From Ideonella sp. A 288 (GTDB lineage: Bacteria > Pseudomonadota > Gammaproteobacteria > Burkholderiales > Burkholderiaceae_C), in NCBI RefSeq assembly GCF_002198735.1, contig NZ_MWLO01000142.1:1-40735 (forward strand): a stretch of DNA of 40,735 nucleotides. Direction: 5' to 3'. This document shows positions 14,318-25,092 of the stretch, one piece after another. The notes beneath the pieces were generated by a model. It searched no databases. It was not told the origin of the DNA and worked only from the letters and a program-made list of their open reading frames with translations. Every line of letters starts with the position of its first letter. Position 1 is the stretch's first letter. The position numbers and the translations under genes are program-made.

Positions 14318-15016
14318 GTGAAACGCTCGATCGTCCTGGCCTTGGCTGCCACCGTGTGCCTGGCGGCCTGTTCCAAGGGTGAGCAGGCGGCCGCACCTGC
14401 GACCACCGCTGCCGCCCCCGCCGCGCCCGCTCCGGCGGCTGCGCCGGCGGCACCGTCAGTGCCGTCACAGGTTCGCTCGCTCGAGCCCGCGCCCAACACC
14501 GGCAAGGTGATGCAGGTGCAGCACGCCGGCAGCTACACCTACGCCGAGGTCGAAGGCCCCAACGGACAGCGCGCCTGGATCGCCGGCACGGTGATCGCCG
14601 TCAACGTCGGCGACGAGGTGCAGTGGGGCGACTATTCGGTGATGCGCAACTTCACCGCCAAGTCGATCGGCCGCACCTTCGACTCGATCCTGTTCGTCAA
14701 CAGCTGGGGCAAGGCCGGCGCGCCCGTAGTGGCCACACCGGTGCACGGCAGCATGCCCACGCCCACGGTGGCCGACGTGGCCGACGCCAACAACACGGGT
14801 GTCGTCAAGAGCGTGGCCGTGGCCGGCGGCTACAGCTACGTCGAGGTCGACCGCGGCGGCAAGGTGGTCTGGGTGGCCGCAATGGAAACCCCGATGAAGC
14901 CCGGCGACAAGGTGCAGTGGCAAGGCGGCGCCGAGATGCGCAACTTCAACGCCAAGTCGCTGGGTCGCACCTTCGACCAGATCGTCTTCGCGCAGGCGAT
15001 CGCGGTCGTCCGCTGA
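14318..15016 (+). CDS. Lipoprotein with two tandem NrfJ-like domains
   Basis: 232 residues from GTG at 14318. The start KRSIVLALAATVCLAAC is a lipoprotein signal with lipobox LAAC, followed by about 35 residues of Ala/Pro linker. Two copies of the same domain follow. Copy 1 runs GKVMQVQHAGSYTYAEVEG to RNFTAKSIGRTFDSILFV; copy 2 runs GVVKSVAVAGGYSYVEVDR to RNFNAKSLGRTFDQIVFA. Each has the GG/AGSYxYxEV, W-I/V-A, GDxVQW and MRNFxAKSxGRTFD blocks, resembling OB-fold proteins annotated as NrfJ-related. GGGGAAG precedes the GTG. Exact function unknown; probably an envelope protein. The upstream in-frame start at 14285 would break the signal peptide. Confidence 0.85.
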   Translation: MKRSIVLALAATVCLAACSKGEQAAAPATTAAAPAAPAPAAAPAAPSVPSQVRSLEPAPNTGKVMQVQHAGSYTYAEVEGPNGQRAWIAGTVIAVNVGDEVQWGDYSVMRNFTAKSIGRTFDSILFVNSWGKAGAPVVATPVHGSMPTPTVADVADANNTGVVKSVAVAGGYSYVEVDRGGKVVWVAAMETPMKPGDKVQWQGGAEMRNFNAKSLGRTFDQIVFAQAIAVVR

Positions 15017-15088
15017 GCCCCGGCCCTTGCCAGAGGGCCCCTCGCGGTCTCGGCCCCCGTCCGCCGCCGGTCGCTGCGCCGAGCCTCG

Positions 15089-15319
15089 TCAGGGCGTCGG
15101 CTGCCGCGCCAGCGCCGCGCGGATGCGCTCGATGGTGTCTTCCACCCGCGCCCGGGTGGACACCTCCAGCCCCAGCTGCCGCGCGATGTCGTTCACCCGC
15201 GCCGGGTTCAGCGGCACGCCGCCGGCATCCACCGCGGCGATGAGGTCGAGCGCGCGCTGGCGCTCCGACAGCACCTTCGGTCGACGCCGCTCCAGCCAGG
15301 CCCGAAACCACTTCATCAC
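15089..15319 (-). CDS. Small conserved hypothetical protein
   Basis: 76 residues, highly basic at the start (MMKWFRAWLERRRP), then helical: LSERQRALDLIAAVDAGGVPLNPARVNDIARQLGL and TRARVEDTIERIRAAL. The NPARVNDIARQLGL segment looks like a helix-turn-helix-type fragment, and the whole seems a small helical domain. I know no function. Coding is supported by a plausible amphipathic pattern and by the absence of a better frame. It is convergent with the lipoprotein gene. Confidence 0.6.
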   Translation of the reverse strand: MMKWFRAWLERRRPKVLSERQRALDLIAAVDAGGVPLNPARVNDIARQLGLEVSTRARVEDTIERIRAALARQPTP

Positions 15320-15425
15320 GCCAGTTTAGGGTGGCGGGCGGGCGTTGCGCCTAAGGGGTCGGCCCGACCCGCGTGGGCGGCCGATGCGGGTATGGTGGCG
15401 CATCGCCATGCCAGGACACCCGCCC

Positions 15426-16277
15426 ATGAAGATCGCCTTTTTCGGAACCGGCCTGATGGGCTCGGGCTTCGTCCGCCGGCTGCGCGCCACCGGCCACGAA
15501 CTGCAGGTGTGGAACCGCAGCCCCGCCAAGGCCCGCGCGCTCGAGGCCGACGGCATCCGCGCCTTCGACGACCCCGCCGAGGCGCTGGCCGGCGCCGACC
15601 GGCTGCATCTGTCGCTGGGCGACGACGCGTCGGTCGATGCGGTGCTCGAGCCGATCGCCGCCAGCATTTCCACCACCACCTGGATCGTCGACCACACCAC
15701 CACCGCCGTGGCGCCCACCGCCGCGCGCATCGCGCGCTGGACGGTGCGTGGCCGCAGCTTCGTGCACGCCCCGGTCTTCATGGCCCCGGCCAATGCGCTG
15801 GAAGGCACCGGGCTGATGCTGGTGTCCGGCGCGCAGGCGCGCCACGACGTGCTGCTGCCGTCGCTGCAGAAGATGACCGGCACCGTGCTCTACCTGGGCG
15901 AGGCGCCCGAGCGGGCGGCGGCCTTCAAGCTCTTCGGCAACCTCACGCTGCTGGGCATCATGGGCGTGCTGGGCGACGTCAACCGCCTGGCGCAGTCGGT
16001 GGGCATCTCCACGCAGGACGCGTTCTCGCTGTTCAAGCACTTCAACCCGGGCCAGTTCCTGCCGGCGCGGGCCGAGCGCATCGCCACCGGCGACCTGACC
16101 CAGCCCTCGTTCGAGATGGCCATGGCCCGCAAGGACGTGCGCCTGATGATCGAGGAGGCGCAGCGCGGCGGGGTCGACCTGTTCGTGATGCCCGGCGTGG
16201 CGGCGATGTTCGATGCCGCCATCGCGCGCGGCGAAGGCGCGCTGGACGCGGCCGCCGCGGCGCGCGTGGCCCGCTGA
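15426..16277 (+). CDS. NAD(P)-dependent beta-hydroxyacid dehydrogenase (3-hydroxyisobutyrate dehydrogenase family)
   Basis: 283 residues. The N-terminal Rossmann motif is MKIAFFGTGLMGSGF (G-T-G-L-M-G at 7-12), followed by VWNRSPAKA, where Asn30-Arg31 suggests NADP(H) preference. The catalytic lysine is Lys168 in KLFGN (K-X3-N), standard for this family. The segment usually reading DAPVSGG is HAPVFMAP here (114-121), so the substrate is likely not 3-hydroxyisobutyrate itself. The helical C-terminal domain is complete. The dienelactone hydrolase gene follows after 22 nt, so the two are probably co-transcribed. Confidence 0.9.
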   Translation: MKIAFFGTGLMGSGFVRRLRATGHELQVWNRSPAKARALEADGIRAFDDPAEALAGADRLHLSLGDDASVDAVLEPIAASISTTTWIVDHTTTAVAPTAARIARWTVRGRSFVHAPVFMAPANALEGTGLMLVSGAQARHDVLLPSLQKMTGTVLYLGEAPERAAAFKLFGNLTLLGIMGVLGDVNRLAQSVGISTQDAFSLFKHFNPGQFLPARAERIATGDLTQPSFEMAMARKDVRLMIEEAQRGGVDLFVMPGVAAMFDAAIARGEGALDAAAAARVAR

Positions 16278-16299
16278 ACCGACCCGCTGGCGCGCCGCG

Positions 16300-17040
16300 A
16301 TGATCGAACACCACCTCGACCTGCCCACCGCCGACGGCGCGATGAACACCTTCGTCGTCCACCCCGACGAGGGCGGGCCGTTCCCCGTCGTGCTGTTCTA
16401 CATGGACGCGCCCGGCAAGCGCGAAGAGCTGCACGACATGGCGCGGCGCCTGGCCTCGGTGGGCTATTTCGTCGTGCTGCCCAACCTTTACTACCGGCGC
16501 TCGCGCGATTTCAAGCTGCTCGAGCGCACCGAGCCGGCGCTGTCCGAGATGTTCGCGCTGATGGCCACGCTGGACCGCGCCAGCACCGTCTGCGACACCC
16601 GCGCGATGCTGGCGTACGTCGACGCGCAGCCGCTGGCCGACGCCCGCCGGCTGGGTGCCGTCGGCTACTGCATGAGCGGGCCGTTCGTGGTGTGGGCGGC
16701 GGCGGCATTTCCCGACCGGCTGCGCTGCATCGCGTCGATCCACGGTGCCAACATGGCCACCGACCAGCCCGATTCGCCGCACCGCGTGGCCGCCACGCTG
16801 CAGTGCGAGAGCTACTTCGCCTGTGCCGAGACCGACCGCTGGGCGCCGCCGGCCGACATCCAGGCGCTGCAGGCCGGCCTGCAGGCGTCGGCCGCGCCGC
16901 ACCGGGTGGAGTGGTACCCGGGCACCGAGCACGGCTTCGCCTTCCCGCTGCGCGCCGGCGCTTACCACAAGGCCTCAGCCGAGCGGCACTGGGAGCGGCT
17001 GTTCAGCCTCTTCGGGCGGCGGCTGCACCCCGCCGGGTGA
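16300..17040 (+). CDS. Dienelactone hydrolase family protein
   Basis: 246 residues, alpha/beta hydrolase of the carboxymethylenebutenolidase type. The nucleophile is Cys124 in GYCMSG, and the conserved His is in GTEHGFAFP near the C-terminus. An early Glu (Glu43 in REEL) and [10 protein letters not shown]-like strands fit the family. The ATG at 16300 was taken because family similarity ([15 protein letters not shown]) starts there, although the frame is open further upstream in the previous gene. It could act on lactones or small esters; the substrate is unknown. It follows the hydroxyacid dehydrogenase gene closely. Confidence 0.9.
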   Translation: MIEHHLDLPTADGAMNTFVVHPDEGGPFPVVLFYMDAPGKREELHDMARRLASVGYFVVLPNLYYRRSRDFKLLERTEPALSEMFALMATLDRASTVCDTRAMLAYVDAQPLADARRLGAVGYCMSGPFVVWAAAAFPDRLRCIASIHGANMATDQPDSPHRVAATLQCESYFACAETDRWAPPADIQALQAGLQASAAPHRVEWYPGTEHGFAFPLRAGAYHKASAERHWERLFSLFGRRLHPAG

Positions 17041-17266
17041 CACCGGCGCGGCGCTTCCGCTCACCGCTGTCACGGGCCGACACACCCGCGGCCGGCCGCG
17101 GCACCTGACGGGCGTCAACTGCGCCGCCATCGAACACCCGCCGGAGCGCCTGCCAGTCAGCGCCGGTACAGCAACCGGTGGCAGAGTGCGCTGCGCGGGC
17201 ACACTGCCAGGCCGCGGGTTCGCCGCCGGCTGGAGACGCCCGACCCCACATCCAGGAGACGCGTCC

Positions 17267-19504
<2,238 letters not shown>

Positions 19505-19549
19505 TCGGCCGGGCGTCGGCCGCGCGCGCCGCGGCCGACAGCGGCGGCA

Positions 19550-20410
19550 TCACAACGATGTCAGCCGCTGCATGGGCCCGCGCATCTGCTCGCTCAGGCG
19601 CTGCACCAGGGCGGCGTCGGTGGACGGCGATGCCGCCAGGATGATCGTCACCCCGGGCAGGGCCGCAAACCCCTGTGACGGGGTCAGCACCACGGCGTCG
19701 GCCGGGACGCAGCTTTCGGCGACCACCGAGACCGCGAAGCCGGCGCGCACGGCCGCCTGGATGGCCGACATGCTGCGGCTGGTGCAGACGATGCGGTGCT
19801 CGCGGCGGCGCTGGCGCAGTTGCGCCAGGGCCCACTTGCGGAAGATGCATCCGTCGGGGAACAGCGCCAGCGGCAGGCAGTCGGTGCTGGTGGCATCGAA
19901 ATGGGCGGACGCCGTCCACACGACGCGTTCGGTGCGCAGCACCATGCCCTCCTGCGTGTCGGTCTCCGCGGACAGGATGGCCAGGTCGAGCTGACCGTCG
20001 GCCACCAGCGGCCGCAGTTCGGCGCTGGGCGCGCACAGCACCTCGATGTGCGCCTGCGGCGCCAGGCGGGCCAGCGTGGCCAGCAGCGGGCCCATCAGCG
20101 CCGCGATGTAGTCGTCCGGCAGGCCCACGCGCAGGTTGCCGCCGAACTCCGGCGCCTGGAAGTGCGCCAGCGCCTCGGCCTGCAGCGCCAGCATGCGGCG
20201 CGCATAGCGCACCAGCTCGTTGCCGTCGTGGGTGAGCGCCAGCCGCCGCCCCTGGCGTTGCAGCAGGTCGCGGTCCAGTTGCTGGCCGAGCTTGCTCAGG
20301 TGCATGCTCACCGCAGACGGCGTCTTGTGCACCAGATGGGCCGCGCCACGGCAGCTGCCGGCGTCGGCGAAGGCCACCAGGGTGCGCAGTTGTTCGAGAT
20401 CCAGGAGCAT
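19550..20410 (-). CDS. LysR-family transcriptional regulator
   Basis: 286 residues. The N-terminal winged helix-turn-helix covers about 1-62: LEQLRTLVAFADAGSCRGAAHLVHKTPSAVSMHLSKLGQQL. The C-terminal effector-binding domain runs from NLRVGLPDDYIAALMGPLLATL to the end. In that domain, CTSRSMSAIQAAVRAGFAVSVVAES is the usual S-x-x-x-x-x-x-V-x-x-G-x-G-V/A-x-V-V region. The effector is unknown. It is divergent from the three-gene operon at 20517-22768, and the 106-bp gap has an AGTT-N11-AACT box, so it most likely controls that operon. Confidence 0.93.
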   Translation of the reverse strand: MLLDLEQLRTLVAFADAGSCRGAAHLVHKTPSAVSMHLSKLGQQLDRDLLQRQGRRLALTHDGNELVRYARRMLALQAEALAHFQAPEFGGNLRVGLPDDYIAALMGPLLATLARLAPQAHIEVLCAPSAELRPLVADGQLDLAILSAETDTQEGMVLRTERVVWTASAHFDATSTDCLPLALFPDGCIFRKWALAQLRQRRREHRIVCTSRSMSAIQAAVRAGFAVSVVAESCVPADAVVLTPSQGFAALPGVTIILAASPSTDAALVQRLSEQMRGPMQRLTSL

Positions 20411-20415
20411 GGGTC

Positions 20416-20434
20416 AGTTGACGAACCGTGAACT
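20416..20434. promoter_or_regulatory. Candidate LysR-type binding box
   Basis: AGTT-N11-AACT is a dyad with the T-N11-A core of LysR-type sites. It lies 6 bp upstream of the lysR start, in the divergent gap with the 20517 operon. The arms are short (4 bp), so this is tentative. Confidence 0.45.
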
Positions 20435-20516
20435 GTCAGCTCACGAAGTTTATGTTTTCAGCAACGCGGCGTCGCCCTACAGTGGCCGCTTCTGTCGAAC
20501 TTCCAAGCGAGACCCC

Positions 20517-21071
20517 ATGGCCGATCTGCGCCTGCGCAAGCTGGTGATCCAGCTCGAGGAAACCCACACCGAGATGGGGCGCGCGGTCGACCCGCCGTCG
20601 CGCAAGGTCACGGTGGCGGCGGTGATCGCCAACCCCTGCGCCGGGCAGTACGTCGAAGACCTGTCGGTGCTGGTCGACCTGGGCGCCCAGGTGGCCGAGC
20701 TGCTGGCCGCGCGCGGCGTGGCCGCGCTGGGCGTGGCGCCGGACGATGTGACGAGCTACGGCAAGGGCGCCATCGTCGGCACCGCCGGTGAGCTGGAGCA
20801 TGCCGCGGCGCTGCTGCACCCGCGCTTCGGCGCGCCGGTGCGGCGTGCGGTGCACAAGGGCGACGACATCATCCCGTCGACCAAGAAGGTCGGCGGCCCG
20901 GGTTCGACGATCGTGATGCCGGTGACCAACAAGAACCGGATCTGGAACTTCGACGACATGGACGCGGCCGAGATCACCGTGCCCGATTCGCCGCGGCCCG
21001 ACGAGGTGCTGGTGGCGCTGGTGCTGGGCATCGGCGGCCGTCCGCTGCACCGCGTGCAGCCGGTCAAGTGA
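20517..21071 (+). CDS. Amino acid synthesis family protein (AA_synth/DUF1185)
   Basis: 184 residues. The pattern MADLRLRKLVIQLEETHTEMG, then VAAVIANPCAGQYVEDL, GKGAIVGTAGELEHAAALLHP, VRRAVHKGDDIIPSTKKVG and PGSTIVMPV matches the AA_synth family of small proteins. A reaction for the family is not known to me with confidence. The ATG at 20517 was preferred over the longer open frame because the family match begins there. It is the first gene of a three-gene operon with an EthD-like gene (10 nt on) and a class III aminotransferase. The set looks like a small catabolic or biosynthetic pathway under LysR control. Confidence 0.82.
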   Translation: MADLRLRKLVIQLEETHTEMGRAVDPPSRKVTVAAVIANPCAGQYVEDLSVLVDLGAQVAELLAARGVAALGVAPDDVTSYGKGAIVGTAGELEHAAALLHPRFGAPVRRAVHKGDDIIPSTKKVGGPGSTIVMPVTNKNRIWNFDDMDAAEITVPDSPRPDEVLVALVLGIGGRPLHRVQPVK

Positions 21072-21081
21072 GGGCCGGGCC

Positions 21082-21399
21082 ATGTTCAAGGCGATCATCC
21101 TGCTGCAGCGGCGCGCCGACATGAGCCGCGCCGAGTTCAGCCATTGGTGGCTGGGGGCCCATGCCCAGCTGGCGCTGGGCCTGCCCGGGCTGCGCGGCCT
21201 CTGCTTCAACCTGGTCGAGGGCGACGCCGCGGGCGACGTCGACGGCGTGTCGGAGCTGTGGTTCGACAGCCAGGCCGCGTTCGAGGCCGCCTACGCCACC
21301 GAGCATGGCCGCGCCGTCGCCGCCGATTCGATGGCCCACGTGGCGCGCCGCGAGCGGCTGTTCGTCACCGAGCACGCGCTGCGCACGCCCGCGGCCTGA
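21082..21399 (+). CDS. EthD-domain protein
   Basis: 105 residues, a dimeric alpha/beta-barrel (ferredoxin-like) protein. MFKAIILLQRRADMSRAEFSHWWLGAHAQLA is the classic EthD start, with the W-x-x-x-H-A element, and VDGVSELWFDSQAAFEAAYAT and ERLFVTEH close the domain. EthD proteins occur beside oxidative or catabolic genes, where they may act on a reactive intermediate. It sits between the AA_synth-type and aminotransferase genes in one operon. Confidence 0.88.
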   Translation: MFKAIILLQRRADMSRAEFSHWWLGAHAQLALGLPGLRGLCFNLVEGDAAGDVDGVSELWFDSQAAFEAAYATEHGRAVAADSMAHVARRERLFVTEHALRTPAA

Positions 21400-21421
21400 A
21401 CCCCTTCGAAGGAGACCTGCC

Positions 21422-22768
21422 ATGACCGACAGCCTGAACGCCGAACTGCTGCGGCGCGACCACCGCCACCTGGTGCACTCGCTGCACAACGAGGCCGCCC
21501 ACCTGGCCGGCAATGTGTGGGTCCGCGGCGAGGGCACCGACCTGATCGACGGCGATGGCAAGCGCTACGTCGACGCGATGTCCGGCCTGTGGAACGTGAC
21601 GCTGGGCTACGGTCGCCGCGAGCTGGTGGACGCGGCCACCAAGCAGATGGGCGAACTGGCCTACGCCTCGGGCTATGCCGGCAACTCCAACCTGCGCGCG
21701 CTGGAGCTGGGTGAGGTGCTGTCCGAGTGCGTCTACCCGAACATCCACCGCTTCTTCTTCACGTCCGGCGGGGGCGAGTCCACCGACAGCACCATCAAGA
21801 CGGCGCGCTACTACTGGAAGGCGATGGGGCGGCCCGGCAAATTCAAGACCATCAGCCTGCTGGGCGGCTACCACGGCGTCACGCTGGCCGCGATGTGCGC
21901 CACCGGCATGCCGGCCTACTGGCCCGCCTTCGAGCCGCGCATGACGGGCTTCGCGCACATCCCCAACCACGACGTCTACCGCTACTCGGTGCCGCCGGGC
22001 GCCGACCCCGACACCGCCGCCGCCGACGAACTCGAGCGCGCCATCCTGGCCGAGGGGCCGGACAGCGTGGCGCTGTTCATCGCCGAGCCGGTGATGGGCG
22101 GCGGGGCCTACGTGCCGCCGCTCGGGTACTTCAAGCGCATCCGCGAGATCTGCGACAAGTACGACGTGCTCTTCGCGGCCGACGAGGTGATCACCGGCTT
22201 CGGCCGCACCGGCCGCCTGTTCGCGCTCGACCACTGGGGCGTCACGCCCGACCTGGTGCAGTTCGCCAAGGGCATCACCAGCGGCTATGTCCCGCTCGGC
22301 GGCATCGGCCTGTCGGACAAGGTGGCGGCGGTCTTCGACCGCCCCGGCGCCGACACCTGGATGCACTGCTACACCTACAGCGGCCACCCGGTGGCCTGCG
22401 CGGTGGCGCTGGCCGCCATCGACGTGGTGCAGCGCGAAGGGCTGGTGGCGCGTGCGGCCACGCTGGGCGAGCGGCTGCATGCGGGCCTGCGCGAGACCCT
22501 GGCCAGCCACCCGCACGTGGGCGACATCCGGGGCCTGGGCCTGATCGCCGCGGTGGAACTGGTGGAGGACCGCGGCCGCAAGGCCAGCTTCGACCCGGCA
22601 CGCAAGATCGGCCCGCAGGTGCTGGCCGAGTTGCGCCGCCTGGGCGTCATCACCCGCGGGCGCGGGGACACGCTGTACCTGGGGCCGGCGCTGGTGAGCG
22701 ACGAGGCCACCGTCGACCGCATCGTCACGGCCGTGGCCGAGGCGGTGACCACGGTGCTGCCGCGCTGA
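21422..22768 (+). CDS. Class III PLP-dependent aminotransferase (omega-transaminase type)
   Basis: 448 residues. The PLP lysine is Lys283 in QFAKGITSGYVPLGG. Asp254 in FAADEVITGFGRTG binds the pyridine nitrogen, and FFTSGGGESTDSTIKTAR (112-129) binds the phosphate. The fold matches the omega-amino acid/diamine:pyruvate group, and WNVTLGYGRRELVDAA at the start is typical. GAAGGAGA precedes the ATG at 21422. The amine donor cannot be told. It is the third gene of the LysR-divergent operon, so the pathway probably handles an amine or amino acid. Confidence 0.94.
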   Translation: MTDSLNAELLRRDHRHLVHSLHNEAAHLAGNVWVRGEGTDLIDGDGKRYVDAMSGLWNVTLGYGRRELVDAATKQMGELAYASGYAGNSNLRALELGEVLSECVYPNIHRFFFTSGGGESTDSTIKTARYYWKAMGRPGKFKTISLLGGYHGVTLAAMCATGMPAYWPAFEPRMTGFAHIPNHDVYRYSVPPGADPDTAAADELERAILAEGPDSVALFIAEPVMGGGAYVPPLGYFKRIREICDKYDVLFAADEVITGFGRTGRLFALDHWGVTPDLVQFAKGITSGYVPLGGIGLSDKVAAVFDRPGADTWMHCYTYSGHPVACAVALAAIDVVQREGLVARAATLGERLHAGLRETLASHPHVGDIRGLGLIAAVELVEDRGRKASFDPARKIGPQVLAELRRLGVITRGRGDTLYLGPALVSDEATVDRIVTAVAEAVTTVLPR

Positions 22769-22867
22769 GCGCGCCGCCGCCGGCCCACGCGGGCGGCTCG
22801 ACCGGCTCACCGGCAGAGTGAGCAGGCGCCTGCCTGGCGGGTGCCCGTGCAGCGGTTCAGCGCGCGG

Positions 22868-23554
22868 TCAGCGCTCGACGGCGGCGCGCCGGCGGCGGGC
22901 CCAGCCCAGCAGCGCCAGGCCGGCGACCATCATCCCGGCGGCGCCGGGTTCGGGCACCGGGGCCAGGGCCGGGTCCAGCCGCAGCTGCAGGTTGTCCATC
23001 ACGAACAGGTTGCGGTCGGTGGTCTCGCCGCCGGCCTTGAAGTTCGCGAAGGTGAAACTGTGCAGCGGGCCCAGCGCGGCGGTGTCGGTGACGGTGGCGA
23101 ACACGAGCGGCTGCGCGACATCGGTAGCGCCGTCGATCTTCAGGTTGTAGACGATCTGCGTCCCGATGCCGCTCGGGCTGGCGGCGTCGTAGGTGCGCAC
23201 CACGAAGTCGAAGACGATGTTGCCGCCGAACTGCAGCTTGCGGAAGTCGACGCTGTCCAGGAAGAACGGATTGCCGAAGTAGTCGACGGTGAAGGTGCCG
23301 ATGCCGCCGAGCCGCAGTTCGTTGTTGTTGACCAGCGGCGTCGAGGTGGTCTGTCCGTACCAGCCATCGCCCCAGTTCAGCCCGCCCGGCGTGGGTGCCA
23401 ACGTGGTGAGCTGGACGAAGCTGTTGACGGCCAGATCGCCCCAGTTCGACTCGAAATCCAGCGACACCGGCTGCACGGCGGCGTGCGCCGGCAGCACTGC
23501 GGCGGCCAGCAGCCAGGGCAGAAGGAAGGTCGGGGAGGCGGTACAGCGGGTCAT
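22868..23554 (-). CDS. PEP-CTERM sorted exoprotein
   Basis: 228 residues. The N-terminal signal peptide is LLPWLLAAAVLPAHAA. A beta-rich domain of about 165 residues follows (VSLDFESNWGDLAVN to ATVTDTAALGPLHSFTF). The C-terminus has the PEP-CTERM tripartite signal: VPEPGAA, a transmembrane stretch (GMMVAGLALLGWA) and an Arg cluster (RRRRA). Such proteins are cut by an exosortase (EpsH/XrtA), which is not encoded here. The ATG at 23554 has TGGAG upstream. Likely a surface or extracellular matrix protein of unknown ligand. Confidence 0.92.
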   Translation of the reverse strand: MTRCTASPTFLLPWLLAAAVLPAHAAVQPVSLDFESNWGDLAVNSFVQLTTLAPTPGGLNWGDGWYGQTTSTPLVNNNELRLGGIGTFTVDYFGNPFFLDSVDFRKLQFGGNIVFDFVVRTYDAASPSGIGTQIVYNLKIDGATDVAQPLVFATVTDTAALGPLHSFTFANFKAGGETTDRNLFVMDNLQLRLDPALAPVPEPGAAGMMVAGLALLGWARRRRAAVER

Positions 23555-23673
23555 GGGTGCTCCAAGCGCAGGAGGTGGATTGCGGTCGATGCTGCTGGCG
23601 AGCAGGCCATGAACCGACGCAACAGAGCGAGAAAGCCGCGTCAGATACGTGATGTCGCCCACGCCCCCTCGAA

Positions 23674-23691
23674 TCAGGGGGGTGGCCGACC
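23674..23691 (-). terminator. Hairpin downstream of restriction-endonuclease-like gene
   Basis: CCCCCT (23674-23679) pairs with AGGGGG (23686-23691) around a 6-nt loop, 31 nt past the stop of the leftward gene at 23722. There is no U-run. It also lies upstream of the PEP-CTERM gene. Confidence 0.4.
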
Positions 23692-23721
23692 ATCGGTTCA
23701 CCGTCCGCCGATCGGAGCGCG

Positions 23722-24285
23722 TCAGCCCGGCAGGCTCTTCAAGGCCTGCGCCAGCTCGGCCGCGCCCCACACCGCGATGCGATGTTCGGCCGCGAAGGCC
23801 CGCGCGCTGTCGCTCAGCGGGCCCAGGCCGATGTACAGCGCGTCGGGGGCGTCGGTGGCGTCGCGAGCGGTCTGCAATGTGCGCAAGGGCTCCAGGCCGG
23901 TGTGGGCGGACTTCCAGCGGCGCGCGCTCACCAGCATGAGGCGGCCCTTTCGCTCCAGCTCGAAGTCTGCGCCCGAGGCGCCGCCCTGGCGCACCGTGTA
24001 GCCATCCTGCCGGAAGGTCTGCGCCAGCAGCGCCGAGAAGGCCGGCCAGGCCATCGCGGCCACGGCCTGGTGCGTCTGCTCGATGCGCGCGCTGCTGGGC
24101 AGGTGCCACTGGCGCCGCGCGGCGATGATGGCGATCACTGCGAAGGGCAGGCCCGACATCGCGCCGACGACGCGGAACTCGGCCGGGAACAGGGCCGCGC
24201 ACACCAGGCCGACCACCGCGAAGATGAGCAGGCTGATCCACCACGGCTTGCGCAGCAGGATCGCGAACAGCGAGTTCTCCGACAT
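23722..24285 (-). CDS. Membrane-anchored restriction-endonuclease-like (Mrr_cat type) protein
   Basis: 187 residues. Two hydrophobic segments near the N-terminus (about 13-32 and 38-54; WWISLLIFAVVGLVCAALF, VVGAMSGLPFAVIAIIAA) are followed by a soluble domain: FSALLAQTFRQDGYTVRQGGASGADFELERKGRLMLVSARRWK. This is the Mrr/PD-(D/E)XK layout, with a G-x-D aspartate (Asp108 region) and an S-A-R-R-W-K segment where active enzymes have Q-x-K. The usual catalytic Gln/Glu before the Lys looks replaced (LVSARRWK), so nuclease activity is doubtful. The start at 24285 is chosen by similarity and is not well supported by a ribosome site. It is divergent from the LysE gene. Confidence 0.75.
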   Translation of the reverse strand: MSENSLFAILLRKPWWISLLIFAVVGLVCAALFPAEFRVVGAMSGLPFAVIAIIAARRQWHLPSSARIEQTHQAVAAMAWPAFSALLAQTFRQDGYTVRQGGASGADFELERKGRLMLVSARRWKSAHTGLEPLRTLQTARDATDAPDALYIGLGPLSDSARAFAAEHRIAVWGAAELAQALKSLPG

Positions 24286-24431
24286 CTTGAGCTTCAAGCG
24301 GGTCTCCGGGGGCGGTCGTCGTGGACCCGCGATGGTAGGGGCTGCCGCGGGCCCGCGCCGCCCATGCGGCGCCGATCGCACGGGCGGCCGTAGACTGGCC
24401 GCCCCGCACCGACCTGCCTGCGCATCCGACG

Positions 24432-25043
24432 ATGGCCCTGAACACCTGGTTGTTGTATTTCGTCGCGGCCGTCGGCCTGTCGCTCACGCCCGGGCCCAAC
24501 AGCCTGCTGGTGCTGACGCATGGCGCCCTGCACGGCCACCGCCGCACGCTGTTCACCATCGGCGGCGGTGCGCTCGGCTTCCTGGCGCTGATCGCACTGT
24601 CGATGGCCGGCATCGGCGCGCTGCTCGAGACCTCGGCCCATGCGCTGGCCGTGCTCAAGCTGCTGGGCGGCGCCTACCTGGTGTGGCTGGGCGTGCAGCT
24701 CTGGCGTGCGCCTGCGCTGCAACTCGATCCGGCCGCCCCGAGGGCCGATGCGCGCGGCGCCACGCTGTTCCGCCAGGGGCTGCTGACGGCGGTGTCGAAT
24801 CCGAAGGCGCTGCTCTTCTACGGCGCCTTCCTGCCGCAGTTCATCGACCCCGCGCGCGACCTGCTGCTGCAGTTCGTCGTCATGGCCATCGTCTTCGTGC
24901 TGGTCGAGATCGTCGTCGAGATCCTGCTGGCGCGGCTGGCCCACCGCATCCGCCCGGCGTTGCAGCGGGCCGGGCGGCGCTTCAACCGCGCCTGCGGCGG
25001 CATGTTCGTGGCCATGGGCCTGGCACTGCCGATGACGCGCTGA
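24432..25043 (+). CDS. LysE/RhtB family amino-acid exporter
   Basis: 203 residues, about six hydrophobic segments. The family signature LTPGPNSLLVLTHGALHG lies in the first segment (about 18-35), and FRQGLLTAVSNPKALLFYGAFLPQFI (about 115-140) is the other conserved block. It exports amino acids or related compounds across the inner membrane; the substrate is unknown. It is divergent from the endonuclease-like gene, with a 146-nt gap holding both promoters, and is followed by the sensor kinase gene after 141 nt. Confidence 0.93.
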   Translation: MALNTWLLYFVAAVGLSLTPGPNSLLVLTHGALHGHRRTLFTIGGGALGFLALIALSMAGIGALLETSAHALAVLKLLGGAYLVWLGVQLWRAPALQLDPAAPRADARGATLFRQGLLTAVSNPKALLFYGAFLPQFIDPARDLLLQFVVMAIVFVLVEIVVEILLARLAHRIRPALQRAGRRFNRACGGMFVAMGLALPMTR

Positions 25044-25092
25044 GACCGTCGGCGCGCCGGACCCCAGCGCCGATGCAGGCCGCTCACCTGGC

